In this document: positions 26,270-35,052 of the stretch, in pieces
Numbering within the stretch: position 1 is the stretch's first letter
Layout: the number at the start of each line of letters is the position of its first letter
Assembly (NCBI RefSeq): GCF_013141695.1
Contig: NZ_WHNY01000040.1
Span: 337,922-401,921, forward strand
Source of the DNA: Paenibacillus plantarum
Lineage (GTDB): Bacteria; Bacillota; Bacilli; Paenibacillales; NBRC-103111
Length of the DNA stretch: 64,000 bases
Direction: 5' to 3'
Made by a program: the position numbers and the translations under genes
Notes under the pieces: model-generated
What the model saw: only the letters and a program-made list of their open reading frames with translations
Told to the model about the DNA's origin: nothing
Database searches by the model: none

Positions 26270-26881
26270 TTACAACTTCGAGATCAGCAAATCGATTAAT
26301 TGCTGTTCAATACTGGTCCCCATTCCTCGTGTATCCAGAGATGGCACAACATTGTTTACAGTCTCTGTCACACCAGCTTCAACCCGCTGCTCAGACTTCC
26401 TCCTTTTTTCGAAAGCGTTTACAAATCGTTCCCTCTCCGCCGCCGATAACGCTTCCTTGTGAGTTTTCACTCGTTCCGCGATACGTTGCCTCAATAGTTT
26501 CGATTGTTCATCCAGGTAAGCTTTCTGTTCATTCGTTAATACTTGGATGATTGCTTTACGTTCGGATTCGTCAATGCTGCCTTCTTCTTCACTTTTGCGT
26601 ACGATGGGCAAAATGGATCGAGATTGCTCTGCAGTCAATGCTAATAACGGTTGTCGATCCATCACGATTAACCCTTGAAATAGCATAACCAGCCGCTGTT
26701 CTGTTGCATTCTGTACATCTTCAGCCATAGGGAGCTCTTGCGAGACTTGGGTGGAAGCAGGCATAGTCGGGTTCCCAGTTGCAGAGGATTCGGCTTGTCC
26801 AATATCCTGTTTGGTACAACCGACTAACAAGAAGGTCGTGAGGATCAAACACAGCAAACTACTGCGAGTACGAATGATCAA
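26270..26881 (-). CDS. Lipoprotein with two LTxxQ motifs (Spy/CpxP-like), function unknown
   Basis: With a TTG start at 26879-26881, 10 nt after GGAGG, the protein is 203 residues, and a signal peptide ends at the lipobox LLVGC (Cys22). The frame is open further upstream, but that part overlaps a terminator and the kinase gene. The mature protein is helical and highly charged, with LTAEQ (82-86) and LTNEQ (115-119). The LTxxQ motif is a mark of the Spy/CpxP periplasmic chaperone family in Gram-negative bacteria; here the link rests on the motif only. It is the first gene of the efflux operon, 42 nt before the adaptor gene. Confidence 0.7.
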   Translation of the reverse strand: MIIRTRSSLLCLILTTFLLVGCTKQDIGQAESSATGNPTMPASTQVSQELPMAEDVQNATEQRLVMLFQGLIVMDRQPLLALTAEQSRSILPIVRKSEEEGSIDESERKAIIQVLTNEQKAYLDEQSKLLRQRIAERVKTHKEALSAAERERFVNAFEKRRKSEQRVEAGVTETVNNVVPSLDTRGMGTSIEQQLIDLLISKL

Positions 26882-26897
26882 CCAACATACACCTCCA

Positions 26898-26929
26898 CAA
26901 AAAAACCTATCCATCAGCAAAAGGATAGG
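26898..26929 (-). terminator. Terminator or attenuator between sensor kinase and efflux operon
   Basis: On the minus strand CCTATCC pairs with GGATAGG (26906-26929) and runs straight into TTTTTTT. The ribosome site GGAGG of the next gene begins within a few bases of the T-run. The hairpin therefore either separates the regulator transcript from the efflux operon or controls read-through into it. Confidence 0.8.
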
Positions 26930-26954
26930 CGAAAATTGTGTATGAAGTATGATA

Positions 26955-28430
26955 CTATTGTGACGATTTTGTGAACATTTCTTTTTTCCTTGGAAAAACG
27001 ATTCGAAACTCCGTTCCTTCCCCAATTCGGGAGCGAACGGAAACGTTACCTTTCATCCCCGTGACCAGATGTTTGACGATGGTAAGTCCTAACCCTGTTC
27101 CCGAAATAGCATCCGAATCGGATGTTCTAGCTTCATCCGCTTTGTAGAATCGATCCCAGATTCGTGATAATTCGGTTTCCGTCATCCCAGTCCCTGTATC
27201 TCTAATATACAAATGGACCGCTTTCTCATGCTCTTCTAATGCGACAGTTAAAGTCCCGCCTTCTGGGGTGAATTTCAACGAATTATACATTAAATTACGA
27301 ATGATTTGGGCAAATCGATCGGGGTCTAACTGCACGAAACAACCATCCGTATTTTCGTCAGGCAAAATGAGATGTAAGGAAATGTTCTTCTCCGCAATAG
27401 CAGGCTTCAATAACTCGAGTGAGTCCTCCACCAATTCGATGATGTCAACAGGGCGTAATCGAAATACATCCACCCCATTTTGTATCTGAGCAAGGTCCAG
27501 AAGATCTGTGACAAGTCGCTGCAGCCGCTGTACCTCTTGATCACAAATATGTAAATAATGCGGATACTTCTCTTGCGGAATAATATGATCATTCATGGCA
27601 ACGATGAAACCACGTAAGGAGGTCAAAGGTGATCGGAGCTCATGAGAGACATTAGCCAGAAACTCTTGCCTCGTCTCCTCCCACTCCTCCAATTTCTCCA
27701 CCATAAAGTTAAAGCTTCTAGCCAGCTGCCCAACTTCATCCTGTGAATTGACAGGTACACGCGTCTTGAAATCTCCATGAGCCAATTCTAAAGCTGCACG
27801 GTTCATTTGTTGCAGCGGCCCGGCAAGTTTCCTGGAAACAACGAACAGGATAATGCCAACTGCGATGAGAGAAAACAGTAAAGGTAACCAGAGGTTCAGA
27901 CGTACGGCAGAGATAACCTCACGAATATCACCTGCAGGGAAATGAAGAATGATAACCATCGGTTGTTCATTCAATTGATAGGGCGCATAGTAAGCAAATA
28001 AATTTCGCGTCCCATCCGGCGTTACTAAACTTATCATGCTATGTCCCGAACGGCCGTGCAAACCATCAATGAATAAAGCATCCATCTGCTTCGGAATCGC
28101 TCTTCCTTCACTATCCGAGGAACCAGTAGAAATGTTCCCTTTCTCATCTACGAGCCAGACTTGTCCATTAATACTTCTAGCTAAAATCCGAACCGTATAT
28201 TTCAACTCACGTGTAGAAATCGTACCATCCTGAACCGAATCCAATAATCGGATAATTTCCGTATTTCTTTTGTCAAGAAGTTCGATTTTATCCTTATAGA
28301 AAAGATCCGTAAAATAAGAATTCCAAAACACGAAAAGCCCAATAAAAAAAAGCACGCAGGTCGCGAGAAAAGAGAGGAATAGTTTAATATATAAGCTATT
28401 GTATTTCCCCATGACCCAACGCTTAAACAT
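26955..28430 (-). CDS. Sensor histidine kinase (HAMP, HisKA, HATPase)
   Basis: Membrane sensor with two transmembrane segments around a roughly 150-residue extracellular domain, a HAMP domain, the phospho-acceptor motif FLANVSHELRSPLTSL (His near 261), and an ATPase domain with NLMYNSLKFTP (N box), DTGTGM (G1), FYKADEAR (F box) and GTGLGLTIV (G2). I place the start at the ATG 28428-28430, which overlaps the end of the regulator gene (GAGGTTGTCCAGC lies just upstream). A second ATG is 18 nt further in. The partner is the adjacent OmpR-type regulator. The downstream MacAB-type operon is the likely target, as with bacitracin-type sensors, but this is inferred from position. Confidence 0.93.
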   Translation of the reverse strand: MFKRWVMGKYNSLYIKLFLSFLATCVLFFIGLFVFWNSYFTDLFYKDKIELLDKRNTEIIRLLDSVQDGTISTRELKYTVRILARSINGQVWLVDEKGNISTGSSDSEGRAIPKQMDALFIDGLHGRSGHSMISLVTPDGTRNLFAYYAPYQLNEQPMVIILHFPAGDIREVISAVRLNLWLPLLFSLIAVGIILFVVSRKLAGPLQQMNRAALELAHGDFKTRVPVNSQDEVGQLARSFNFMVEKLEEWEETRQEFLANVSHELRSPLTSLRGFIVAMNDHIIPQEKYPHYLHICDQEVQRLQRLVTDLLDLAQIQNGVDVFRLRPVDIIELVEDSLELLKPAIAEKNISLHLILPDENTDGCFVQLDPDRFAQIIRNLMYNSLKFTPEGGTLTVALEEHEKAVHLYIRDTGTGMTETELSRIWDRFYKADEARTSDSDAISGTGLGLTIVKHLVTGMKGNVSVRSRIGEGTEFRIVFPRKKEMFTKSSQ

Positions 28431-29151
28431 GCTGGACAACCTCAAATGAGTATCCAATCCCCCATAGGGTTTGAATATTCCATGTCTCATGCTGGCCTAA
28501 CTTCTTCCTAAGGTTTTTCACATGTGCATCTACAGTACGCGTGCCCCCTGTAAAGTCAAAATTCCACACATACCCCAGTAAATCTTCACGAGTAAATACA
28601 CGACCAGGGTTGCTCATTAAGAAAAACAATAGTTCAATCTCCTTAGGCGTTAATTCAATGCGATTGCCTCCAACCGTAACACGATATTGCTCTAAGTCGA
28701 TCATAATATTACCCATTTCCAACCATTTACGCGGAGAGCTTTGCGGACCTGTCATCTCAGCAGGCGGTTGCATCGTTCTCCGAAGTACGGCCTTAATCCG
28801 CGCAATGAGCTCGTTCGGGTCAAAAGGCTTCACTAAATAATCGTCTACACCCAAATTAAAACCTCTCAGCTTGTCCAGGGACTCCCCTTTCGCAGTTAAG
28901 AAAATAATCGGAGTATGATGAAAAGGAGCGTCCATTTTTCGAATTTCCTCACACAACTCGTAGCCTGAAATATCCGGCAGCATAATGTCAAGCAGCACCA
29001 AGCTAGGTCTCTCATTTGTGATGGTCTTCAGTACTTGACCGCCGCGAAACAATTGAATGGCTTCAAAATTCGAATGCTCCAAATATAACTTAACAACCTC
29101 AGAAATATTGGGTTCATCTTCAACGACTAAAATTTTACCTTCCGAATTCAT
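28423..29151 (-). CDS. OmpR/PhoB family response regulator
   Basis: Receiver domain with the acidic pair EDEP (about 10-13), phospho-acceptor Asp in LVLLDIMLPDISG (near 55), Thr in IFLTAKGES and Lys in DYLVKPFDP. The C-terminal winged helix has ELTPKEIELLFFLMSNPG, RTVDAHVKNLRKKLG and GIGYSFE. It acts as a DNA-binding partner of the kinase whose gene overlaps its 3' end. Its start overlaps the DUF309 gene stop (ATGA), so DUF309, regulator and kinase form one transcript. Confidence 0.96.
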   Translation of the reverse strand: MNSEGKILVVEDEPNISEVVKLYLEHSNFEAIQLFRGGQVLKTITNERPSLVLLDIMLPDISGYELCEEIRKMDAPFHHTPIIFLTAKGESLDKLRGFNLGVDDYLVKPFDPNELIARIKAVLRRTMQPPAEMTGPQSSPRKWLEMGNIMIDLEQYRVTVGGNRIELTPKEIELLFFLMSNPGRVFTREDLLGYVWNFDFTGGTRTVDAHVKNLRKKLGQHETWNIQTLWGIGYSFEVVQHV

Positions 29152-29681
29152 CGGTTTTCACCTAATTCCTTTCGAATAACTTGTTGTCTCGCTCGCTCTT
29201 CAATCACTTCGGACCGATCTCTTCGCGTGTGCTTATGAATAATCATCTCATCAGACATCAGGCTTGGCGTTTGCCAGTTCCACCCTTTGAGCTGACATAA
29301 TTCTAAACATAAATTCAACAGCTCAGGATCCGCTATAGGCAAATTCATATCTTCAAATTGATAGTTCTCGGTTCCGATCGCTTGCCAAGCCTCCGCAATA
29401 CGTGCCTGGAGCTCCACTTCGTCTAGTCCCAACGTGCGAACATCCTCCGCTTGGAGGTTATTTGCTGCACTTTGCAGCATTTTCACAGCACCCGCATAAT
29501 TCCCTCTTCGGCTATGATACATCCCCACGGCGATTTGAATAAGCCCAACATACGTTAATCTTGCTGGATCCTTGGGATGCTCTTTCCAGTACTCTTCCAT
29601 CACTTCATGACATTCGAAATAATCCCGCGCTCCGTGAAAATAACATAAATAATCGGTGTATGCCTCTGGATATTGCGTCAT
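29148..29681 (-). CDS. DUF309 family protein (YpuF-like)
   Basis: Helical protein of 177 residues with the DUF309 signature FHGARDYFECHEVMEEYW (residues about 14-31) and GLIQIAVGMYHSRRGN. The fold resembles a TPR-like helical bundle; the biochemical role is unknown. The ATG at 29679-29681 is chosen because GAGGGG lies upstream; an earlier ATG 39 nt upstream lacks a site. It overlaps the response regulator gene by 4 nt, an unusual partner for a two-component system. Confidence 0.88.
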   Translation of the reverse strand: MTQYPEAYTDYLCYFHGARDYFECHEVMEEYWKEHPKDPARLTYVGLIQIAVGMYHSRRGNYAGAVKMLQSAANNLQAEDVRTLGLDEVELQARIAEAWQAIGTENYQFEDMNLPIADPELLNLCLELCQLKGWNWQTPSLMSDEMIIHKHTRRDRSEVIEERARQQVIRKELGENR

Positions 29682-29857
29682 TTGTATTCCCCTCACCTTA
29701 AGTTCATCACGGTAAACCAATATCTCTCATGTTACTAAAAAGTCGGGTCACCGTCCAATTTCGCGCGGACACCCATGAACTTCCAACTAGTCGGAAGCGC
29801 AACCATTCTACTAGTTCATGCGTCCAATAGAGTAGCTTACTAGAAAGAGGCGAAAGA

Positions 29858-31780
29858 ATGAAAATCGGAAAATGGTTACTTAGCGGTACTTTACTTCTCT
29901 CCATGACGTTACCTTCAACCGTTCTTGCAGCTAGCAATAGTCCTTCCAGCATAGACAAAACGACGAAATACCGCGTCTACCAGTACAATCAAGTCCTTAT
30001 GGAATTTGCAACGTATGGACAGGCAGAAGCGTATGCCAAATGGTTTTCGAACAGCCACGTAGAAGAAATAGGCTCACGGACTTGGGTTTGGAGCAATCTC
30101 CCTCGTTATCAGGTATATCAGCAAGATGTTACCCTGCCGGAGTGGCAATTCGCCACACTGAATGAGGCCATCGCAGAAGCCAAGAAATGGACCAACGCAA
30201 GTGTTCGGGATTTACAATCCACGGGCTGGGTGTGGAACAATTATGCGCGGTATCAACTCTATCAAAATGAAATTACGCAGGATTCGTGGAAGTTTACGAG
30301 TCTCACAGACGCCATTGCGGAAGCCAAAAAGTGGGGAAATGCGCATATTATCGATTTGAACTCGAACGGATGGATTTGGGATAACATCTCCCAAGATGTG
30401 AAAGAGGCCAATCGTTCAGGCAGCCTAGTATATACAGTATATCAAGGTACATTTTCAGCTCCAAATTGGGGATTTGCTTCCTTAGAGGATGCGATTCAAG
30501 AGGCTCTCAAATGGGGAAATTCCACTGTCGTAAATAGTAACTCCAAACAAACGGTTTACAGCAATCTTAAACCATATAAAGTTTTTCAAAATGACGCTTT
30601 TCTTCAGGAATTCACATCCATTGATGAAGCCATTAGTTATGCAAAATTATGGGGACACAGCGCCATTTACCGCGAAGGCCGTAAGATTTGGAACAATTAT
30701 GCTTCTTATCAAGTGTATCAAAGCGCCAATCTAATTGGTGAGTTTAGAACCCTTCCCGAAGCCCTATCCTACGGGAAACTGTACAGTAATGCTTCCATTC
30801 AAACGTTGGAGAATCGTACACTTTGGGATAATTTCAAAAAGCTGCAAGTCTGGGGCTGGAACGGCAGCTCTGGTGCAGAGGTTATTAAAGCTCATGTCTC
30901 CAATACGATTGGACTTGATGTCGATTCTCCTTCTTATTTCGAGTTGGCAGATAACACAGGTAATTTGAAGGATACGTCGAATGCTGATACGGTCAGATGG
31001 TTGCAAAAAAGCGGTTACACCGTATATCCATTGGTTAGCAATCAATTCAGCTCTACCTTAACTACACAATTCCTTGCAAACAGTGCTGCGCAAGATAAGT
31101 TCATAACGGCTTTGGTTAATCGCTCCGTGCAATTGGGGGTTCCGGGGATCAATGTCGATTTCGAAAGCTTAGCCGGTTCTGATCGCAATGCCTTTACGGC
31201 GTTTATTTCCAAATTGACAGACGCTGCGCATGCGAAAGGATTAGTCATTTCCATTGACTTACCGCGCGGCAGCGTGAAATGGAATCATCTTTCCGCTTTC
31301 GATCATGAGAAGCTTGGTGGCATTGTCGATTACATGGTGATCATGGCCTACGATCAGTTCTGGAAAGGAAGCACCTCACCTGGTTCGGTCGCTGGTATTC
31401 CTTGGGCCGATGGTGGCGTTCAAGAGTTCCTCTCCTACGGTATTCCGCGGGATAAAATCATTCTAGGCATCCCGTATTATGTACGCGAATGGCAGTTGGA
31501 TGCCAAAGGAGCTTTAGTCGGGAATCGCACCGTTCTCATGAAAGACATTCCTGCGCTTATGGCTGCCAAATCGACCACGCAAACGTGGGACAACGAATTC
31601 GGGCAATATCGGGTCGAGTACAAAGAAAATGGTTATACGTACGTATTCTGGTTGGAGAATCAGACTACCGTCACGGCTCGTATGGATATCGCTAAAAAGT
31701 ATGATATCGCCGGTGTCGCAGCTTGGCGCCTAGGTTATGATACACCGGATCTATGGCAGGCTGTGTTGCAGAAGAAGTAG
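29858..31780 (+). CDS. Exported GH18 glycosyl hydrolase with tandem N-terminal repeats (spore peptidoglycan hydrolase type)
   Basis: Secreted protein with a signal peptide ending near TVLAAS. The first 330 residues contain about six copies of a roughly 50-residue unit: a (Y/F)xVYQ start, an F(A/T)(S/T)L middle, an EAIxxAKxW helix with a GNA/SNA turn, and a W(N/D)N end. The GH18 domain follows. Its active-site motif is GINVDFES (about 430-437, with the catalytic Glu) in the form found in spore-lytic YaaH/YdhD enzymes. MAYDQFW and the late WRLGYD are further GH18 marks. LysM domains, usual in YaaH, are absent and the repeats may replace them as wall anchors. The ATG follows AGAGGCGAAAG. Confidence 0.88.
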   Translation: MKIGKWLLSGTLLLSMTLPSTVLAASNSPSSIDKTTKYRVYQYNQVLMEFATYGQAEAYAKWFSNSHVEEIGSRTWVWSNLPRYQVYQQDVTLPEWQFATLNEAIAEAKKWTNASVRDLQSTGWVWNNYARYQLYQNEITQDSWKFTSLTDAIAEAKKWGNAHIIDLNSNGWIWDNISQDVKEANRSGSLVYTVYQGTFSAPNWGFASLEDAIQEALKWGNSTVVNSNSKQTVYSNLKPYKVFQNDAFLQEFTSIDEAISYAKLWGHSAIYREGRKIWNNYASYQVYQSANLIGEFRTLPEALSYGKLYSNASIQTLENRTLWDNFKKLQVWGWNGSSGAEVIKAHVSNTIGLDVDSPSYFELADNTGNLKDTSNADTVRWLQKSGYTVYPLVSNQFSSTLTTQFLANSAAQDKFITALVNRSVQLGVPGINVDFESLAGSDRNAFTAFISKLTDAAHAKGLVISIDLPRGSVKWNHLSAFDHEKLGGIVDYMVIMAYDQFWKGSTSPGSVAGIPWADGGVQEFLSYGIPRDKIILGIPYYVREWQLDAKGALVGNRTVLMKDIPALMAAKSTTQTWDNEFGQYRVEYKENGYTYVFWLENQTTVTARMDIAKKYDIAGVAAWRLGYDTPDLWQAVLQKK

Positions 31781-31840
31781 GTAGGAAGACAAAGGAACTG
31801 ATTGGTAGGAAGACAAAAACCTGTTAGGTAAGAAACAAAT
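31780..31840 (+). repeat. Three short direct repeats after the GH18 gene
   Basis: GGTAGGAAGACAAA at 31780 and 31804, and the variant GGTAAGAAACAAAT at 31827, recur at about 24-nt intervals between the GH18 stop and its terminator. They lie in the 3' untranslated region. No function is evident. Confidence 0.6.
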
Positions 31841-31880
31841 AAACCTGAGCTGAGGACTTCGTCCTTGTCTCAGGTTTTTT
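31841..31880. terminator. Bidirectional terminator between GH18 and zinc-ribbon genes
   Basis: AAACCTGAG and CTCAGGTTT form the outer stem and AGGAC/GTCCT the inner stem around TTC. TTTTTT follows on the plus strand, and an ATTTGTTTCTT tail on the minus strand. It serves both convergent genes. Confidence 0.88.
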
Positions 31881-31903
31881 ATTCAATGAAACCCCTACGC
31901 CAT

Positions 31904-32122
31904 CTAGATGAGTCCCAGCTGGCTGAACGTCGTTTCCGTGCCGCAATCCGCACAGTACTTGGCATCCGCCTTATTAACCTTATAGCATCCCTTATGCATA
32001 AGGGATTTCTCTTTGGTGCATTTGTTCTTGAGCGGCGCCCCGCAACGTATGCAATACCTGTCTTCCTTCACAGCAACGTATTTGCATCTGACACAGGTTT
32101 GTAACTCATTCTTCTCGGCCAT
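31904..32122 (-). CDS. Small zinc-ribbon protein, function unknown
   Basis: A 72-residue protein with CVRC, CIRC and CADC pairs and two further Cys between them, enough for two zinc knuckles of the rubredoxin or zinc-ribbon kind. There is no membrane segment or signal peptide. The ATG is preceded by AAGGGGATGAAGAG. It stands alone between a shared terminator and a 415-nt repeat-rich gap. I cannot assign a role. The metal-binding pattern and a good ribosome site make it a real gene in my reading. Confidence 0.7.
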   Translation of the reverse strand: MAEKNELQTCVRCKYVAVKEDRYCIRCGAPLKNKCTKEKSLMHKGCYKVNKADAKYCADCGTETTFSQLGLI

Positions 32123-32277
32123 CTCTTCATCCCCTTGAAGTTCGTTGATGCGTTACTTCAAGTATATTCGGACAGCTGGGACATTTGTTCCTGTACCTTG
32201 TCGCTAACTTACACCAAACAATTTCCCCCTGCCCATCAGCGTCAACTTAGATTCTACTCCAACAAATTTATATGTCT

Positions 32278-32456
32278 AAGGGAACGTCGGTGCACTATAT
32301 TAGGATAAACGAGAGTTTGAGCGGTGAAGGGGAACGTGGTTCCTCTATTCGTTGGGTTTTAGTGCTTAAGCCGTGTATTGAGGAAAAATAGAGGAATGAC
32401 GTTCCCTTTCTCGTTGGAATTCGCTCTTTTCACATAAATAGGGGATTTACATTCCC
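32278..32456. repeat. Cluster of four related ~20-bp repeats (two direct, two inverted) in a 415-nt gap
   Basis: The consensus is GGGAACGTnnTTCCTCTATT. Copies are at 32280-32301 (degenerate), 32330-32349, 32387-32406 (inverted) and 32437-32456 (inverted, degenerate). The two central copies differ at 2 of 20 positions and form an inverted pair with a 37-nt centre. The gap 32123-32537 otherwise holds only the probable promoters of the two flanking genes. This looks like a dispersed intergenic repeat family. Confidence 0.6.
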
Positions 32457-32537
32457 TTCCCCAAAGTTATTTGTAGCGCTATGTATAAAAAGAGGTCTCT
32501 TTCGCCCACCCTAAGACGTAAGGGAGGTGAAAGAGAC

Positions 32538-32696
32538 ATGGCAAAAGATGTAATGTGTGAAGTGAATTCCTGTAAATTCTGGGCAAATGAGAACAAATGC
32601 AAAGCTAGCTCGATTTCAATCGTGAGCCACCACGGTAGTGATCAAGCGCGCAATTCGGAAGAAACGGATTGTAAAACATTTGAATCCAAGGTTTAG
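32538..32696 (+). CDS. DUF1540 domain protein
   Basis: A 52-residue Cys-rich protein with the DUF1540 pattern: VMCEVNSCKFW, then NKCKASSISI, and ETDCKTF near the end, giving four Cys suited to metal binding. The ATG at 32538 is preferred because GGGAGGTG precedes it; an upstream in-frame ATG at 32481 has no such site. Proteins of this family are common in spore formers, but their role is not known. It is monocistronic, with a terminator 40 nt after the stop. Confidence 0.88.
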   Translation: MAKDVMCEVNSCKFWANENKCKASSISIVSHHGSDQARNSEETDCKTFESKV

Positions 32697-32735
32697 ATCA
32701 TCGGTGAGATAACTAAAGAGTTGAGAAGAGAGTTT

Positions 32736-32762
32736 GAAAGAGGCCTTAGGGCCTCTTTTTAT
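32736..32762 (+). terminator. Terminator after the DUF1540 gene
   Basis: AAAGAGGCC and GGCCTCTTT pair around a short loop, followed by TTTTTAT. It is positioned for the DUF1540 transcript. Confidence 0.88.
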
Positions 32763-32783
32763 GTATCTAATACTATTGTAACC

Positions 32784-32802
32784 AATAATGATAATTATTA
32801 TC
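32784..32802. promoter_or_regulatory. Fur-box-like sequence between convergent genes
   Basis: AATAATGATAATTATTATC matches the 19-bp Fur consensus GATAATGATAATCATTATC at 17 of 19 positions. It lies between the DUF1540 terminator and the 3' end of yyaL, where no annotated gene starts. A weak sigma-A-like pair on the plus strand (TTGTAA, 17 nt, TATCAG) overlaps it. Confidence 0.5.
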
Positions 32803-32868
32803 AGTCATCGGAGAAGAGATTTTCAGTGGAGATTTCGAGTGAGGAAAACATTTCGAGATAAGAGAGAG

Positions 32869-34938
32869 TCAAGAGAGATTTTCAAGCTCCTCCACATCTT
32901 GTGTTGGCGCTTGGCAGGCAAAATTCTCGCAGACATACGCTGTTGCTCGGCCTCCGAGGGGCAGTTTGTCTTGTACCAGCGGAATGAGCTGGCGCACCTC
33001 TTCGCCTGCCGCACCCGGCGGATGAAGCACCACCAGCGCATTCGGCAGGTACTGCCGCTGCACCGTGCGCAGCATGTGCTGTGTCTCTGGCTTCGCCGGG
33101 TCGCCGGCGATCACGATTTCGCTGGCTGCGCCATAAGCGAAATCAAGCGCGGCCAGCGTTAGCGCATGGCCCGGCGGGTACTTGCTGACAGCTCCGGCGA
33201 ACGCCTGAAGCTGCTCTTCCGCTGCCTGCGACAGCTTCGCGTCGTAGGTCAGCCTGGACAGCCGCAGCATGTTGAGCGCGGCTGCACCATTCCCCGACGG
33301 CATCGCGCCGTCGTAGATCTCTTTGGGGCGGGTGAGCAGCTGATCGGCATCGCTGCCGTAGAAGAAGAGCCCGCCCCTCTCTTCGTCTCCGAAGAGACGA
33401 AGCATCTCTGCGTTCAGCTGGACCGCTTCACGGAGAAAGCGCAGCTCGAACGTGGTCTCGTACAGCTCGATCAGTCCCCATACGAGGAACGCGTAGTCGT
33501 CCACGTAGCCCAGGAACGCAGCTTCGCCATCGCGATAGCGAGCGAGCAAGCGCCCATCTTCGCGACGCAGCTCGCGAAGCAGGAAGTCCGCGGCCTTCGT
33601 CGCGGCGGCCGCGTAGGAAGGCTTGTCCAAGGCGCGTGCCGCCTTGGACAGCGCAGCGATCATCAGACCGTTCCACGCGGTCAGAATCTTATCATCCTTG
33701 CCCGGGTGAATCCGTTGTTCGCGATGCGCGAACAGCTTGACGCGGGCCGCCTCCAACCGCTGCTTCAGCTCATCCAGAGGAATTTGCTTCCGCCTTGCCA
33801 CAGACGCCAGCGTCGTGTCGCGTAAATTCGGGATATTTTTCCCCTCAAAATTCCCCGACTCCGTCAAACCATAGATCTCGCTATAGAGATCTCCCTCGTC
33901 CATGCCTAACACGTCCTCAATTTCGTCCATCGTCCAGACGTAGAACTTGCCTTCCTCGCCTTCCGAATCGGCATCCTCCGCGGAATAGAATGCGCCGCCT
34001 TCGTCCGTCATATCACGAAGAACATACGTAATAATTTGCTCGGCAACCTCGGCGTACTGATCTTTCCCAGTCACCTGATAAGCTTCCATATACGTCATCA
34101 CCAGTAGTGCGTTATCATACAGCATTTTCTCGAAATGCGGCACTAACCACTGGGCATCAACAGAATATCTGGCGAATCCGAACCCAATATGATCATACAT
34201 ACCCCCACGATGCATAGCGTCTAGCGTTTTTTCAACCATGTCAAGCGCCTGCTCATTCCCCGTCTTCTTATAATACCTGAGTAAGAAAGACAAATTATGG
34301 GAGGTTGGAAACTTCGGAGACGTACCAAACCCACCATGTTCAGCATCAAAATTGGACACATATAAGCGAAATGCCTCATGTAGCGTTTCTTCTGCCAACG
34401 TGCCTCCGGTTTGATTCTCTAGCAACCGTTGTGACGTTTCCGTAGTCACTTGCTCACCAAGCTCGCGAACTCGTTCAGGATCCTCCCTCCACTTGCTTGC
34501 AAGCTGTGCAATGATCTCAACCATGCCTGCTCGATTATATTTGCGACTGCGTGGAAAATAAGTCCCTGCAAAAAATGGCTTCTTCTCTGGTGTTAGGAAC
34601 ACCGTCAGTGGCCAGCCACCCTGTCCGGTCATTGCTTGGCACACCGCCATGTAGATATGGTCGATATCGGGGCGCTCTTCCCGGTCTACTTTGATCGAGA
34701 TGAAATCTTTATTTAACATATTGGCTATCGTTTGGTCTTCGAACGATTCGTGTGACATGACATGACACCAGTGACAGGTGGAATAGCCAATAGATAAGAA
34801 CACAGGCTTATTCTCCTGCTTCGCTTTTTCAAAAGCTTCTTCTGTCCAAGGAAACCAATCGACTGGGTTGTATTGATGTTGTAACAAGTAAGGAGATTTT
34901 TCCTTGGCTAATCTATTAGGTTTGTTGTGAGTTGTCAT
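32869..34938 (-). CDS. yyaL: Thioredoxin-domain protein YyaL (DUF255, spermatogenesis-associated protein 20 type)
   Basis: A 689-residue cytosolic protein. The N-terminal thioredoxin-like domain has CHWCH (Cys55, Cys58, His59) in the conserved [18 protein letters not shown] segment. The remaining 500 residues form an alpha/alpha toroid resembling six-hairpin glycosidases ([40 protein letters not shown]). The true activity of this widespread family is unknown. The ATG follows GGAGGTGTTGCCCC. The C-terminal third (about 32900-33780) is strongly GC-rich: one 60-nt line hand-counts to 72 percent GC, against 37 percent for a line in the 5' part. Confidence 0.94.
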   Translation of the reverse strand: MTTHNKPNRLAKEKSPYLLQHQYNPVDWFPWTEEAFEKAKQENKPVFLSIGYSTCHWCHVMSHESFEDQTIANMLNKDFISIKVDREERPDIDHIYMAVCQAMTGQGGWPLTVFLTPEKKPFFAGTYFPRSRKYNRAGMVEIIAQLASKWREDPERVRELGEQVTTETSQRLLENQTGGTLAEETLHEAFRLYVSNFDAEHGGFGTSPKFPTSHNLSFLLRYYKKTGNEQALDMVEKTLDAMHRGGMYDHIGFGFARYSVDAQWLVPHFEKMLYDNALLVMTYMEAYQVTGKDQYAEVAEQIITYVLRDMTDEGGAFYSAEDADSEGEEGKFYVWTMDEIEDVLGMDEGDLYSEIYGLTESGNFEGKNIPNLRDTTLASVARRKQIPLDELKQRLEAARVKLFAHREQRIHPGKDDKILTAWNGLMIAALSKAARALDKPSYAAAATKAADFLLRELRREDGRLLARYRDGEAAFLGYVDDYAFLVWGLIELYETTFELRFLREAVQLNAEMLRLFGDEERGGLFFYGSDADQLLTRPKEIYDGAMPSGNGAAALNMLRLSRLTYDAKLSQAAEEQLQAFAGAVSKYPPGHALTLAALDFAYGAASEIVIAGDPAKPETQHMLRTVQRQYLPNALVVLHPPGAAGEEVRQLIPLVQDKLPLGGRATAYVCENFACQAPTQDVEELENLS

Positions 34939-35052
34939 GGGGCAACACCTCCTTGGTTGTTGGACAATATGGATGTTAATGTGCTCCGTTTAGCATACAA
35001 AAGAAAGATAATTAATGCTACGCTAGCAGTTGAGAACATTCTCCTTACAAAC

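Noticed and set aside
26882..27025. N-terminal extension of the LTxxQ lipoprotein to 27025
   Set aside because: It would run through a terminator and the end of the kinase gene and would bury the signal peptide.
33166..33825. 219-codon plus-strand frame inside yyaL
   Set aside because: Antisense to a clear protein in a GC-rich block where stops are rare; Arg/Gln-rich product without motifs.
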